Source: Pseudemcibacter sp038106445 (GTDB lineage: Bacteria; Pseudomonadota; Alphaproteobacteria; Sphingomonadales; Emcibacteraceae). Taken from it: a stretch of 64,000 nucleotides of DNA. Below the pieces are notes generated by a model that worked only from the letters and a program-made list of their open reading frames with translations, was not told the DNA's origin and did no database searches. The stretch's first letter is position 1. Every line of letters starts with the position of its first letter. A program made the position numbers and the translations under genes. Location of the stretch: contig JAYODU010000003.1 of the NCBI GenBank assembly GCA_038106445.1, positions 310,001-374,000 on the forward strand, given 5' to 3'. Below, one piece after another: positions 25,887 to 34,175 of this stretch.

Positions 25887-28301
25887 ATGAATTATATTAA
25901 ATATGCCCTATGTTCGGTATTCCTATTTGCCCCTCATTTGACGAAAGCACAAACATTTTCATTTGATGATGAAAAAGAGGCCGGCACTGTTGGTTCATTT
26001 GGAGGTGTTGGTTTAATTGAGATGAGAAATGCCCGGTTTTCTGAAGACGGGCAGTTATCTGTTGGCATTGGTCATTTGGATAATGCACAGAATTATTATA
26101 CATCCTGGCAGGCGACACCGTGGCTTGAAACGACACTCAGATTTAATGATCATAACAGCGACACTGATGGCGTCGATAAAGCAGTTGATATAAAATTTCG
26201 CATCAAAGAAGAAACAAAATATTGGCCCGCGATCGCTGTGGGCTTACAAGACCTGCTTGGTGATGGTGTTTATAGTGGAGAATACGTAGTTGCGAGTAAG
26301 AAATTTAGCAATCTTGATGTTTCACTTGGATTTGGTTTCGGAAGTTTAGCGGAAAGATCAAAAATATATAACCTGTCGCGGATTTTTGGTGACAGTTTCA
26401 AACAAAGAGATTTTGATAATCCCGGCTCTGAAAAATTAAGGTTTGGCGATTACTTCTCAGGCGAAAAAATGGGTTTTTTCTGGGGAGTTGAATATAAGGC
26501 TCCGATAAAAGGACTGACCGGGAAAATGGAATATTCAACGTTTGATAAATCTACTATCGCTAAATTTATGGGTTATGAAAGCAAAACTGCATTCAATTTT
26601 GGTGTAAATTACAAGGTGAATAATTGGCTGGAGGTGGGGGCAGCTCTTCATCATGGTAATCAGTTTGGAATTCATTTAACAGCAAAACAAAACCTTCACC
26701 GACAGAAGAAGTTAAATATTGCTGAGGTTCCGGAAGTTGATGCAATTCGTATCAGAGAGCTTAAAAATCAAGCCTTATCAGCACATGATTACAAAGACAA
26801 CACCGATCCTGATATCCTTTTTGATCGATTAGACAGGATGGGATATCTGGTACAAGAAATGTCACTGGATCAGGGTCATATCAGATTGACGCTGATACCT
26901 GATGATGGGGTGATCGCCGCAAAGATGATCGTTCTTGGAGCGGTGTTGCAATCATACGATATGGTCTCTATTAAATTTACAAATGCAGTTGTACATGTCT
27001 CAGGTCGTGATCAGGCAGGCGTTGAAGCGACAAATGCCTTTTTAGAAAGCAGTTATTTCGCGATTGAGCAAGATCTTAATTCAATACCGGATCAGAGTGA
27101 TGTTATTGAAAGAAAAATATTTGATATGATGGAAGCAAGAAAATTATCGCCATCGGCAGTTCAGATTGAAAATGATAATATTATTATCGAAAAGAATGTT
27201 GGACCTTTCAATGATATCCCTAAAAATATAGGACGTACGTCACGCATATTGACCAATTACGCTCCTGACAATATTGAACGTTTTAAAGTGATTTCAAAAG
27301 AAGGTAGTGTTGCTGTTTCTGAAGTATCGGTACTCAGGCAGGATATTGAGAAAAGTGCCGATTTTAATTCAAGCCCAGAAGAAATACTTGCTAATGCTAC
27401 CAGTGAAGAGCCCAATACTAGATTGGTTGATAAAACAAGGTATGAAAAATTTCCCCGTTTTGAGTATGGTATTTTACCTGATGTACAAACACATTTTGGT
27501 TCGGAAAAAAACGATCATTTTAAAGGGGATCTTAATTTAAAAGTTTTTGGCAGGGTAAACATCACAGATAGTTTAAAAATAAACGCTGAAGTTAAACAGC
27601 ATATAGTAGGTAATCTTGATGCCATTGTACCATCAACTAATCCAAATGTTGCACATGTTCGAAGTGATATCAGAAGATATGCGGCAGAAGGTAAAACCAG
27701 CATTCAACGTTTAACAGCTGAGCATATTTCAAACCCTGTAAAAAATGTTTATACAAGAATAACAGGGGGCTATCTGGAAAGTATGTATGCTGGAATAAAT
27801 GGTGAAATTCTCTACCGGCCATATGACGGAAGTCTGGCGGCAGGTTTGGACGTAAGTGCGGTCAAGCAACGCGATTATGAACAATTATTCGATACACGTC
27901 ATTATGAAACCGTGACCGGCCATGTAAATCTTTATTACTTAAATAAAAAATATGATATTACTACTAAAGTAAGTTTTGGTCGGTATCTGGCAAAGGACTG
28001 GGGCTCAACTTTTGATATTTCCCGGCAATTTAATAATGGCATCAAGATAGGCGCATGGGCAACATTCACCAATATGTCTGATAGTGATTTCGGTCGTGGT
28101 AATTTCGATAAGGGTATATATATAACGGTGCCATTTGAATTTTTCTGGTATAGACAGTCCCGTGAAAATATGAGTTTAAGGTTCCGAAGACTAGGTAAAA
28201 ATGGAGGACAGAAAATTGAGCCGGCAACAGATTTATACGATTTGTTATCACCTGGTCAGCCATATAAATTAAGACGAACATGGGGAAATATACTTGAGTG
28301 A
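25887..28301 (+). CDS. YjbH-family outer-membrane exopolysaccharide protein
   Basis: An 804-residue exported protein (signal MNYIKYALCSVFLFAPHLTK, AQ). The start at 25887 has AAGGGG upstream; a longer frame from 25842 overlaps the export gene. The N-terminus (GTVGSFGGVGLIEMRNARF) and the many alternating amphipathic strands ending in FPFEFFWYRQSRE-like sequence are typical of the YjbH family, whose members pair with YjbEFG/GfcBCD-type genes for exopolysaccharide. The C-terminal half looks like a beta-barrel. It is probably co-transcribed with the SLBB gene upstream. Confidence 0.82.
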   Translation: MNYIKYALCSVFLFAPHLTKAQTFSFDDEKEAGTVGSFGGVGLIEMRNARFSEDGQLSVGIGHLDNAQNYYTSWQATPWLETTLRFNDHNSDTDGVDKAVDIKFRIKEETKYWPAIAVGLQDLLGDGVYSGEYVVASKKFSNLDVSLGFGFGSLAERSKIYNLSRIFGDSFKQRDFDNPGSEKLRFGDYFSGEKMGFFWGVEYKAPIKGLTGKMEYSTFDKSTIAKFMGYESKTAFNFGVNYKVNNWLEVGAALHHGNQFGIHLTAKQNLHRQKKLNIAEVPEVDAIRIRELKNQALSAHDYKDNTDPDILFDRLDRMGYLVQEMSLDQGHIRLTLIPDDGVIAAKMIVLGAVLQSYDMVSIKFTNAVVHVSGRDQAGVEATNAFLESSYFAIEQDLNSIPDQSDVIERKIFDMMEARKLSPSAVQIENDNIIIEKNVGPFNDIPKNIGRTSRILTNYAPDNIERFKVISKEGSVAVSEVSVLRQDIEKSADFNSSPEEILANATSEEPNTRLVDKTRYEKFPRFEYGILPDVQTHFGSEKNDHFKGDLNLKVFGRVNITDSLKINAEVKQHIVGNLDAIVPSTNPNVAHVRSDIRRYAAEGKTSIQRLTAEHISNPVKNVYTRITGGYLESMYAGINGEILYRPYDGSLAAGLDVSAVKQRDYEQLFDTRHYETVTGHVNLYYLNKKYDITTKVSFGRYLAKDWGSTFDISRQFNNGIKIGAWATFTNMSDSDFGRGNFDKGIYITVPFEFFWYRQSRENMSLRFRRLGKNGGQKIEPATDLYDLLSPGQPYKLRRTWGNILE

Positions 28302-28402
28302 TTATTGTTTCATTGAAGCTTTAATCATATGCTTTTTTTAACAATTTAACAGTAGTGTGTCCTGAATTAACGTCAATAATTAAAAACTAAGTGGGATATT
28401 AA

Positions 28403-29692
28403 ATGTCAGCTCTCTCGTTAACATCTGAAACACCAATCGTTGTAGTTGGTCTGGGTTATGTTGGACTTCCTTTAGCTGTGGCTCTAGCCAAAAAATTCAA
28501 TGTTGTTGGTTTTGATATCAGTGAGAAACGTATTTCAGAACTCAAAAACGGGTATGACCGTACAGAAGAGATTGAAAGTGACCGCCTTAAAGCCAGCTCT
28601 TTGGCAGTAACAAGCTCTGTTGAGGATATTAAAGGAGCAGGTGTATATATCGTGACTGTCCCAACACCAGTAGATAAAAATAATAAACCCGATCTTTATC
28701 CCGTTCGTGCATCTTGTGAAACACTTGGGCCGGTTATCGGAAAAAACAGCATTATTGTTTTTGAAAGCACGGTTTATCCGGGGGTTACGGAAGAACTTTG
28801 TGGTCCGATATTAGAGGAAAAATCAGGTTTGGTATGTGGTGAAGATTTTTACCTTGGATATTCACCTGAACGTATCAACCCCGGTGATAAGGTACACACA
28901 GTAGATAAAATAACAAAAGTTATTTCAGGACAAACACCGGAAGTGGTGGATGTTTTGGAAGAACTTTATTGTGCTGTCACGAGCGGTGGTGTTTTTAAAG
29001 CATCCAGTATTCGTGTTGCGGAAGCTGCGAAAGTTATTGAAAACGCGCAGCGCGATATCAACATTGGCTTCGTTAATGAAATTACGATGATTTTTCAAAA
29101 GCTTGGTATTTCGGTTTATGATGTTTTGGAAGCTGCGGAGACAAAATGGAACTTTCTAAATTTTACTCCTGGCCTTGTAGGGGGGCATTGTATTGGTGTT
29201 GATCCTTATTACCTAGCTGAGCGAGCAAAGCAAATTAATCATGATCCGCGTATCATTCTGTCTGGCCGTGCTATTAATGACGGCATGGCAGATTTTGTGG
29301 CCGAACGAATTTGCGCGCAACTTTCAGGTAGCGGTAAAATTCTTGTGCTCGGCCTTACATTCAAGGAAAATTGTCCGGATCTAAGAAACACCAAAGCCGT
29401 TGATCTTATTCAAGGCCTAAAAGTACGCGGTTTTACAGTTGACGTACATGATGCTGCGGCAGACCCCGCTGAAGCAAAAGAATTTTTCAATATAAATCTG
29501 AAAAAGGACATAAGCGAATTACCGGATCATTCGTATGCGGCTGTCGTCGGTGTGGTTTCTCATAACGCATATAAAGATATTCCGATGTCTGAATTGGAAC
29601 GCCTCCTTGAACCTGGAGGATTAATTGCTGATATCAAAGCCATGTGGCGCAATAAAGAAAAGCCACAATATATTCGTAAATGGCAGTTATAA
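28403..29692 (+). CDS. Nucleotide-sugar 6-dehydrogenase (TviB/WbpA type)
   Basis: A 429-residue UDP-sugar dehydrogenase that oxidises C6 of UDP-GlcNAc, UDP-GalNAc or a related donor twice, to the uronate, with NAD. The Rossmann site is PIVVVGLGYVGLPLAVALA, the catalytic Cys lies in GLVGGHCIGVDPYYLAE (near residue 262), and VLGLTFKENCPDLRNTK is the C-terminal signature. It resembles the Vi-antigen enzyme TviB more than UDP-glucose dehydrogenase, though exact substrate needs testing. It sits behind the polysaccharide export genes, so it should supply an acidic sugar for that polymer. Confidence 0.92.
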   Translation: MSALSLTSETPIVVVGLGYVGLPLAVALAKKFNVVGFDISEKRISELKNGYDRTEEIESDRLKASSLAVTSSVEDIKGAGVYIVTVPTPVDKNNKPDLYPVRASCETLGPVIGKNSIIVFESTVYPGVTEELCGPILEEKSGLVCGEDFYLGYSPERINPGDKVHTVDKITKVISGQTPEVVDVLEELYCAVTSGGVFKASSIRVAEAAKVIENAQRDINIGFVNEITMIFQKLGISVYDVLEAAETKWNFLNFTPGLVGGHCIGVDPYYLAERAKQINHDPRIILSGRAINDGMADFVAERICAQLSGSGKILVLGLTFKENCPDLRNTKAVDLIQGLKVRGFTVDVHDAAADPAEAKEFFNINLKKDISELPDHSYAAVVGVVSHNAYKDIPMSELERLLEPGGLIADIKAMWRNKEKPQYIRKWQL

Positions 29693-29696
29693 TATG

Positions 29697-29722
29697 AAGG
29701 GCCGCTTGTCGGCCCTTTTATT
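29697..29722 (+). terminator. Terminator after the nucleotide-sugar dehydrogenase
   Basis: GGGCCG (29699) and CGGCCC (ending 29715) form a GC-rich stem with a five-base loop, followed by TTTTATTTTT. The flanking AA/TT pairs extend it. It ends where the convergent YdcF gene stops, so it may serve both strands. Confidence 0.8.
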
Positions 29723-29723
29723 T

Positions 29724-30536
29724 TTAAGAAGGGAATAATGAGCCGGACCTTCCGGTTATATAATAGGCAAACAATCCTATATATTCATGTATTGCCCAAT
29801 CAAGCATCATAAGGTTTTCGGATACATTAAGATTTAAAAGGCCCTGTCTTTTAAACCTTGTAAGATAGCCAACAGGATAGGGTTGAAAGTTGATTGTCGT
29901 TTCTTGAAATGCTGCGACAGAACGTGGCATATGAAATGCACTTGTAACAAGAAACCATTTGTCATTTTCATTAGGTGTTATTAATTTTTCAGTTTCTGTG
30001 GCATTTGTGTATGTATTGTAACTCTCGCTTTCAAATCGAACCCGTTTGAGGTCAATTCCCGAATTTTCAAAAAAAAGTTTTGCCACATCATTTTCTGTCC
30101 AGCTACTACCATTCCTACTAGTTCCACCACTATGAATTATAGGAAGGTTAGGAAACATTCTGGCCAATTTGACCGTTTCTGTCAGTCTTTCACCATGATC
30201 GCTAAAAGTTACTTGATTGAATGTTCCACTTATGCCGGGCTTTTCAGAACCTGCAAGAACAATAATACCGCTATAGGGTCCCAAATCAGTTTTATTTGTA
30301 TAATTGACAAATCTTCCCTCCAATGGCCATAAAAGCCATGTGGAGAAATTTGTAAAACCTGATAGAGCGAGCACAAAGACAGAACAGTAGATTAACAGGT
30401 TTGCACTTTTTCTATATTTTGCTGAATATGAGCTGAGTATTGACAACAACACTCCCGCAGCCAGAACAAAAATCAAGAAGTTGCTAGGTTGCATAAGAAC
30501 CCATGCGGACCTTGAAATTATATTGTCCCATGCCAT
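29724..30536 (-). CDS. YdcF/ElyC-family (DUF218) membrane protein
   Basis: A 270-residue protein with two N-terminal membrane segments (about 13-32 and 44-70) and a DUF218 domain. Domain signatures are GIIVLAGSEKPG, PIIHSGGTSRNG and ESESYNTYTNATETEKL, then WFLVTSAFHMPRSVAAF. Relatives (ElyC, SanA, YdcF) act in envelope integrity; ElyC affects undecaprenyl-phosphate-dependent peptidoglycan synthesis. The position behind polysaccharide genes fits an envelope role, but the biochemical function is not known. Confidence 0.88.
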   Translation of the reverse strand: MAWDNIISRSAWVLMQPSNFLIFVLAAGVLLSILSSYSAKYRKSANLLIYCSVFVLALSGFTNFSTWLLWPLEGRFVNYTNKTDLGPYSGIIVLAGSEKPGISGTFNQVTFSDHGERLTETVKLARMFPNLPIIHSGGTSRNGSSWTENDVAKLFFENSGIDLKRVRFESESYNTYTNATETEKLITPNENDKWFLVTSAFHMPRSVAAFQETTINFQPYPVGYLTRFKRQGLLNLNVSENLMMLDWAIHEYIGLFAYYITGRSGSLFPS

Positions 30537-30687
30537 TTTGATTTCCTGTGGATTTCTGTTTTATATGCGGTTGACTAAGAGTAGATTTTATGCCTGCAAA
30601 ATAAAAGTAAAAAAAGTTAAAAACATTATTGCAAGTTTAATCGAAACTCACTATGTTCGCACCACCTTAAAACAAACTGTTGTCTTT

Positions 30688-30761
30688 TGGGGTGTAGCCA
30701 AGCGGTAAGGCATCGGGTTTTGATCCCGTGATCCCAGGTTCGAATCCTGGCACCCCAGCCA
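30688..30761 (+). tRNA. tRNA-Gln (anticodon TTG)
   Basis: The 74-base sequence folds as a cloverleaf with acceptor stem TGGGGTG/CACCCCA, a G discriminator and an encoded CCA. The anticodon loop TTTTGAT gives TTG, reading glutamine CAA and CAG. The T arm has GGTTCGAATCC. The outermost anticodon-stem pair appears to be T-T. It lies alone, just upstream of an IS3-type remnant. Confidence 0.95.
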
Positions 30762-30765
30762 GTAA

Positions 30766-31073
30766 TGATCCCATAAAAAGATAATATTCCTTGCCTGCGT
30801 CCGTCAGGATATTTAATAACAATTAAATACTTGAATGGTGTCTACTATTATTATCCGAGTAAATCTTTTATGATCTCTCTAATACGTTCGGATGTTTTAC
30901 CATCCCACTTTTCAGGTTTTTCGCCACGAAGTCCTTCAAGCACAATCCGTATCTTCTCTTCCGCAGAATAGAGTTTACGGTTCGCACGGCGGATATCCTT
31001 TACCAGTTTATCTGATTTTAAATTTGTTTGTTTTGATCTCATCTTCATTCCTTACGTCATTATGATGGGATCA
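30766..31073. repeat. 9-bp inverted repeat flanking the IS remnant
   Basis: TGATCCCAT at 30766-30774, five bases after the tRNA CCA end, is matched by ATGGGATCA at 31065-31073. The pair encloses the transposase remnant, 308 bases in all. It may be the eroded ends of an insertion sequence, but a 9-base match at this spacing can also occur by chance. Confidence 0.35.
30851..31048 (-). pseudogene. IS3-type transposase OrfA remnant
   Basis: A 65-residue frame whose middle reads IRRANRKLYSAEEKIRIVLE then GLRGE. This matches the N-terminal helix-turn-helix start of IS3-family OrfA proteins (typically SAEEKIRIVLEGLRGE followed by a second helix). The expected continuation is missing: after GLRGE it runs EKPEKWDGKTSERIREII and stops. 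No OrfB is present. The element is a dead fragment placed next to tRNA-Gln. Confidence 0.6.
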
Positions 31074-31184
31074 AAACCTCTCTTATGTAAATACCCTAAA
31101 TGGTCTCATAGGTGCTGACGAGGAACAATGTGCTTTAAGTAAAAAGCTTAAGTATTTGAAATTAAAGAAAATTATAAGAATAAA

Positions 31185-31874
31185 TTACATATCTTGATCC
31201 AGGGAATACCCTGCTGATCTGACCGTACGTATAATATTTGGCTTATTTCCTTCGTTGAGTGCCTTACGTAATCGTCTTATGTGGACATCGATTGTCCTGG
31301 TTTCAACATAAATATCGTTGCCCCAGACCATATCAAGTAATTGTTCGCGTGAAAAAACCCTAAGCGGGTTTTCCATAAGGAATTTGAGTATATTAAACTC
31401 TGTGGGGCCTAAATGTATTGAGCTTCCATCCCTTTGAACCTTTCTTGTGGAGAGATCCATTTCGATCCTACCATATTCAAGTTTTTGATCACTTAGGGCA
31501 GGTCTGATACGGCGGAATATAGCCTTTATACGGGCGATAAGCTCTTTAGGTGAAAAAGGTTTTGTAATGTAGTCGTCAGCACCTGTATCCAGACCTCTTA
31601 TACGATCATTTTCTTCACTTCTTGCTGTTAACATAATCACCGGGATATTCTGTGTTGCTTTATCGCGCCTGATGCGGCGGCAAATTTCAATTCCGGAAAG
31701 GTTAGGGAGCATCCAGTCAAGAAGTATAAGATCCGGTGTGTTGGACTGAGCACTCATAAGACCTTCTTCACCGTCCATTTCGACTAATACTTCGAAACCT
31801 TCTTGTTGAAGATTATAACAAATTAGTTCTGTAAGACTTGGGTCGTCTTCGACTAAAAGGATTTTTGCAGACAT
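31185..31874 (-). CDS. phoB: Phosphate regulon response regulator PhoB
   Basis: A 229-residue OmpR-type response regulator that activates phosphate-starvation genes when phosphorylated by PhoR. The receiver phosphate acceptor is D53 (LILLDWMLPNLSG), with ED at 10-11 and K103 region (YITKPFSPKEL). The C-terminal winged helix carries HLGPTEFNILKFLMENPLRV, VWGNDIYVETRTIDVHIRRL and the final RTVRSAGYSL. A near-consensus Pho box lies 52 bases upstream, so it should be autoregulated. It lies downstream of phoR instead of at the end of a pst operon. Confidence 0.95.
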   Translation of the reverse strand: MSAKILLVEDDPSLTELICYNLQQEGFEVLVEMDGEEGLMSAQSNTPDLILLDWMLPNLSGIEICRRIRRDKATQNIPVIMLTARSEENDRIRGLDTGADDYITKPFSPKELIARIKAIFRRIRPALSDQKLEYGRIEMDLSTRKVQRDGSSIHLGPTEFNILKFLMENPLRVFSREQLLDMVWGNDIYVETRTIDVHIRRLRKALNEGNKPNIIRTVRSAGYSLDQDM

Positions 31875-31908
31875 CTATTTCACACAACAATTTCGTTCTT
31901 GTTCGGTA

Positions 31909-31943
31909 GTTATATGGCACTTATTTGTTACATTTATATGACA
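31909..31943 (-). promoter_or_regulatory. Pho box and -10 element upstream of phoB
   Basis: On the minus strand, 31943-31926 reads TGTCATATAAATGTAACA. This fits the PhoB-site form TGTCAT-N5-TGTMAC with two direct half sites 11 bases apart. Eleven bases further on is TATAAC (31914-31909), where a -10 element should lie when the second half site replaces the -35. It sits in the gap between phoR and phoB. Confidence 0.75.
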
Positions 31944-31954
31944 TCATACTATTT

Positions 31955-33202
31955 TTATGCCTGCGTGGGTAGCATGATAGTTGCGCGTGTATATTTGCCA
32001 ACTTCACTTTCAAAAGTTAATTTTCCTTCGTGCCTTTGAATAATATGTTTTACAATGGCAAGTCCGAGGCCAGTACCACCAAGGCTTCTGGACCTTGCCG
32101 TATCGACGCGGTAAAATCTTTCGGTTAGTCTTGCAATATGTTCCGGTGCAATGCCGGCTCCATAATTTTTAACGGAAATTTGTATAAATTTCTTGCCTTT
32201 TTCATTTATGTGTCGATCAATTTCGATTTCAATATTGCTGTTTTCTGCGCCATATTTGATGGCATTATCAATTAAATTTTGAAACACTTGAGTAAGTTGG
32301 TCGCGATCTCCCGTGATTAAATTAGCATATTCACTATGTGTAAAACTTGTTGTCATGTCTCTTTCGGCAAGTCTTATATTCAAGGTTTCAACTACATTAT
32401 CGATAATTTTATTTAAAGATATTTTTTCATCAGGTGGGATATGGGCATCCCTCTCAATATGGCTTAAGGAAAGCAAATCTTCAATTAAACGTAACATTCT
32501 GCTCGCTTCATCCTGCATGATTTTTAGGAATCTGATGGAAGCCTGCTGATCATTTTTTGCTGGTCCCTGAAGGGTTTCTACAAACCCTAAAATAGAAGCA
32601 AGAGGTGTGCGGAGTTCATGGCTGACATTTGCAACAAAGTCTACTCTCATTCTTTCTGCTTCACGTATACTGGTTATATCATAAATAGTAAGGAGCAGGG
32701 TTCTGTTATAAGTTGGATCTTCTGTAAAACTTGTGGCAATTTTTTCATGGACATGAATTCTGAGTAGATAACTTTTTGGTCTTGGCTGAATAACCGCAAA
32801 TTCTATCGTATCGGATTTCCCGGTTTCGATGGCTTTACTTATGGCTGACAATACATCGCTATCAGAAATAATATCTGAAATTTTCTGATTGACGATATCG
32901 GTACCAAACATTTTCGTCGCAGATTTGTTTGCAAGTAAAATCGTTTCATTTTTATTTAGAAATAGAAGCGGATCTGTAAGATTTTCCAGGATATTGACAA
33001 ATAATATAGGTTGGTCATCCAGACTTATTGTCTCTGTTTCTCCTGATACTGAAACGGATGAGCGATTTGCCAGTAAAGCAAACAATGAAGCGCCAGCAAT
33101 AATTAGGGCAAAATACCAATTAATACTGCCGGAAGAGAGTAAATAGCCGAGAATCAGTAAAAGGGGAGCCAAAAATATGATTTTTTTTAAAATTTGGTTC
33201 AT
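31955..33202 (-). CDS. phoR: Phosphate regulon sensor kinase PhoR
   Basis: A 415-residue membrane histidine kinase. Two N-terminal membrane segments (about 8-24 and 28-46) lead to a PAS domain (about 70-180, ILENLTDPLLFLNKNETILL), then the dimerisation helix with H195 in VDFVANVSHELRTPLASILG, and the ATPase with NLIDNAIKYGAENS and RSLGGTGLGLAIVKHI. The architecture is that of PhoR, which senses phosphate through the Pst/PhoU complex. It is directly followed by phoB; the pst and phoU genes are not in the window. Confidence 0.92.
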   Translation of the reverse strand: MNQILKKIIFLAPLLLILGYLLSSGSINWYFALIIAGASLFALLANRSSVSVSGETETISLDDQPILFVNILENLTDPLLFLNKNETILLANKSATKMFGTDIVNQKISDIISDSDVLSAISKAIETGKSDTIEFAVIQPRPKSYLLRIHVHEKIATSFTEDPTYNRTLLLTIYDITSIREAERMRVDFVANVSHELRTPLASILGFVETLQGPAKNDQQASIRFLKIMQDEASRMLRLIEDLLSLSHIERDAHIPPDEKISLNKIIDNVVETLNIRLAERDMTTSFTHSEYANLITGDRDQLTQVFQNLIDNAIKYGAENSNIEIEIDRHINEKGKKFIQISVKNYGAGIAPEHIARLTERFYRVDTARSRSLGGTGLGLAIVKHIIQRHEGKLTFESEVGKYTRATIMLPTQA

Positions 33203-33341
33203 GATTTTTATATTATCTTAATATGTAAATGGTTTTATGAAAGAAATACGGCATGCTAACGGATGTTCATTGATTTGTCGATATTGACATAAATGTTTAA
33301 CAGTGTTGTCCCAAAATGATCATGAGGATCAAGGGCGAGGC

Positions 33342-34013
33342 CTAAGCACTATTCAGGGCATCGAAAAATTCATCAAAATGATTGATAACGATATCCGGGC
33401 CAAATTCCTGAACCGGTCTTTCCGTATAACCGAATGTTACGCCAACTGTTATCATGTCTGCTGCGTTTCCGGCTTTTATATCATTTATACTATCGCCAAC
33501 CATAATAGCATTTTCGGGATCCGCATCCATCAATTCACAGGTGGCAATAAGATGTTTAGGATCCGGTTTTTTAAACGTAAAACTGTCACCACATGTAACA
33601 GCAGAGAATAAATGGTCAATTTTTAATTCCTGAAGCAACGCGTGGGTAAGTTCTATGTTTTTATTTGTGCAAATGGCAAGCGGAATGTCTTGTGATCTTA
33701 GTGTTTCAAGTACCCGCACAGCACCCGGAAAAAGCACTGTTTCGTCTGCTATGTGTTTGATATAATAGTCAATATATTGAAGGTAGAGTTCTTCAAGCTC
33801 CTCTTCATCCGGTGCATGGCCGGTGTGGCTGAAACCTTTCAATAGAAGCACTTTGGCACCCTGACCAACCATATGACGGACAAGTGAATGATCAATTGTA
33901 TCGCGTCCGGCTACCGTAAGTAGGTGATTTAATGTTGCTGAAAGATCAAGAGCCGTATCAGCAATGGTTCCGTCCAGATCAAAAAGAATTGCACTTGGTT
34001 TATTATTTAGCAT
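33342..34013 (-). CDS. gph: Phosphoglycolate phosphatase (HAD family)
   Basis: A 223-residue HAD hydrolase with cap domain. Motif I is LFDLDGTIADTALDL (nucleophile D13 region), motif II lies in AICTNKNIELT, and motifs III/IV are KKPDPKHLI and AIMVGDSINDIKAGNAADM. The best match is Gph, which removes 2-phosphoglycolate formed during DNA repair or oxygenase side reactions. It is divergent from glmU and upstream of phoR. Close HAD paralogues (for example other sugar-phosphate phosphatases) cannot be excluded by eye. Confidence 0.85.
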   Translation of the reverse strand: MLNNKPSAILFDLDGTIADTALDLSATLNHLLTVAGRDTIDHSLVRHMVGQGAKVLLLKGFSHTGHAPDEEELEELYLQYIDYYIKHIADETVLFPGAVRVLETLRSQDIPLAICTNKNIELTHALLQELKIDHLFSAVTCGDSFTFKKPDPKHLIATCELMDADPENAIMVGDSINDIKAGNAADMITVGVTFGYTERPVQEFGPDIVINHFDEFFDALNSA

Positions 34014-34175
34014 TAATTACGCCTGTTTTTTAATTTAAATTTAAAGCCTATATAGTATTAATGGGGTTAATTATTCAGTATTGATTAATCTTATGACATT
34101 ATGTTGTCAAATTAAGAAGTCAAAGTCGCTAAAATTGTCAGAGTATTTGGAAAATAACAGGAAATAATAATAAAT

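Noticed and set aside
33240..33305. A second Pho box ahead of phoR
   Set aside because: TTGACAT and TTTAACAG-like sequence is present, but the half sites are not direct repeats 11 bases apart, so it does not fit the consensus.
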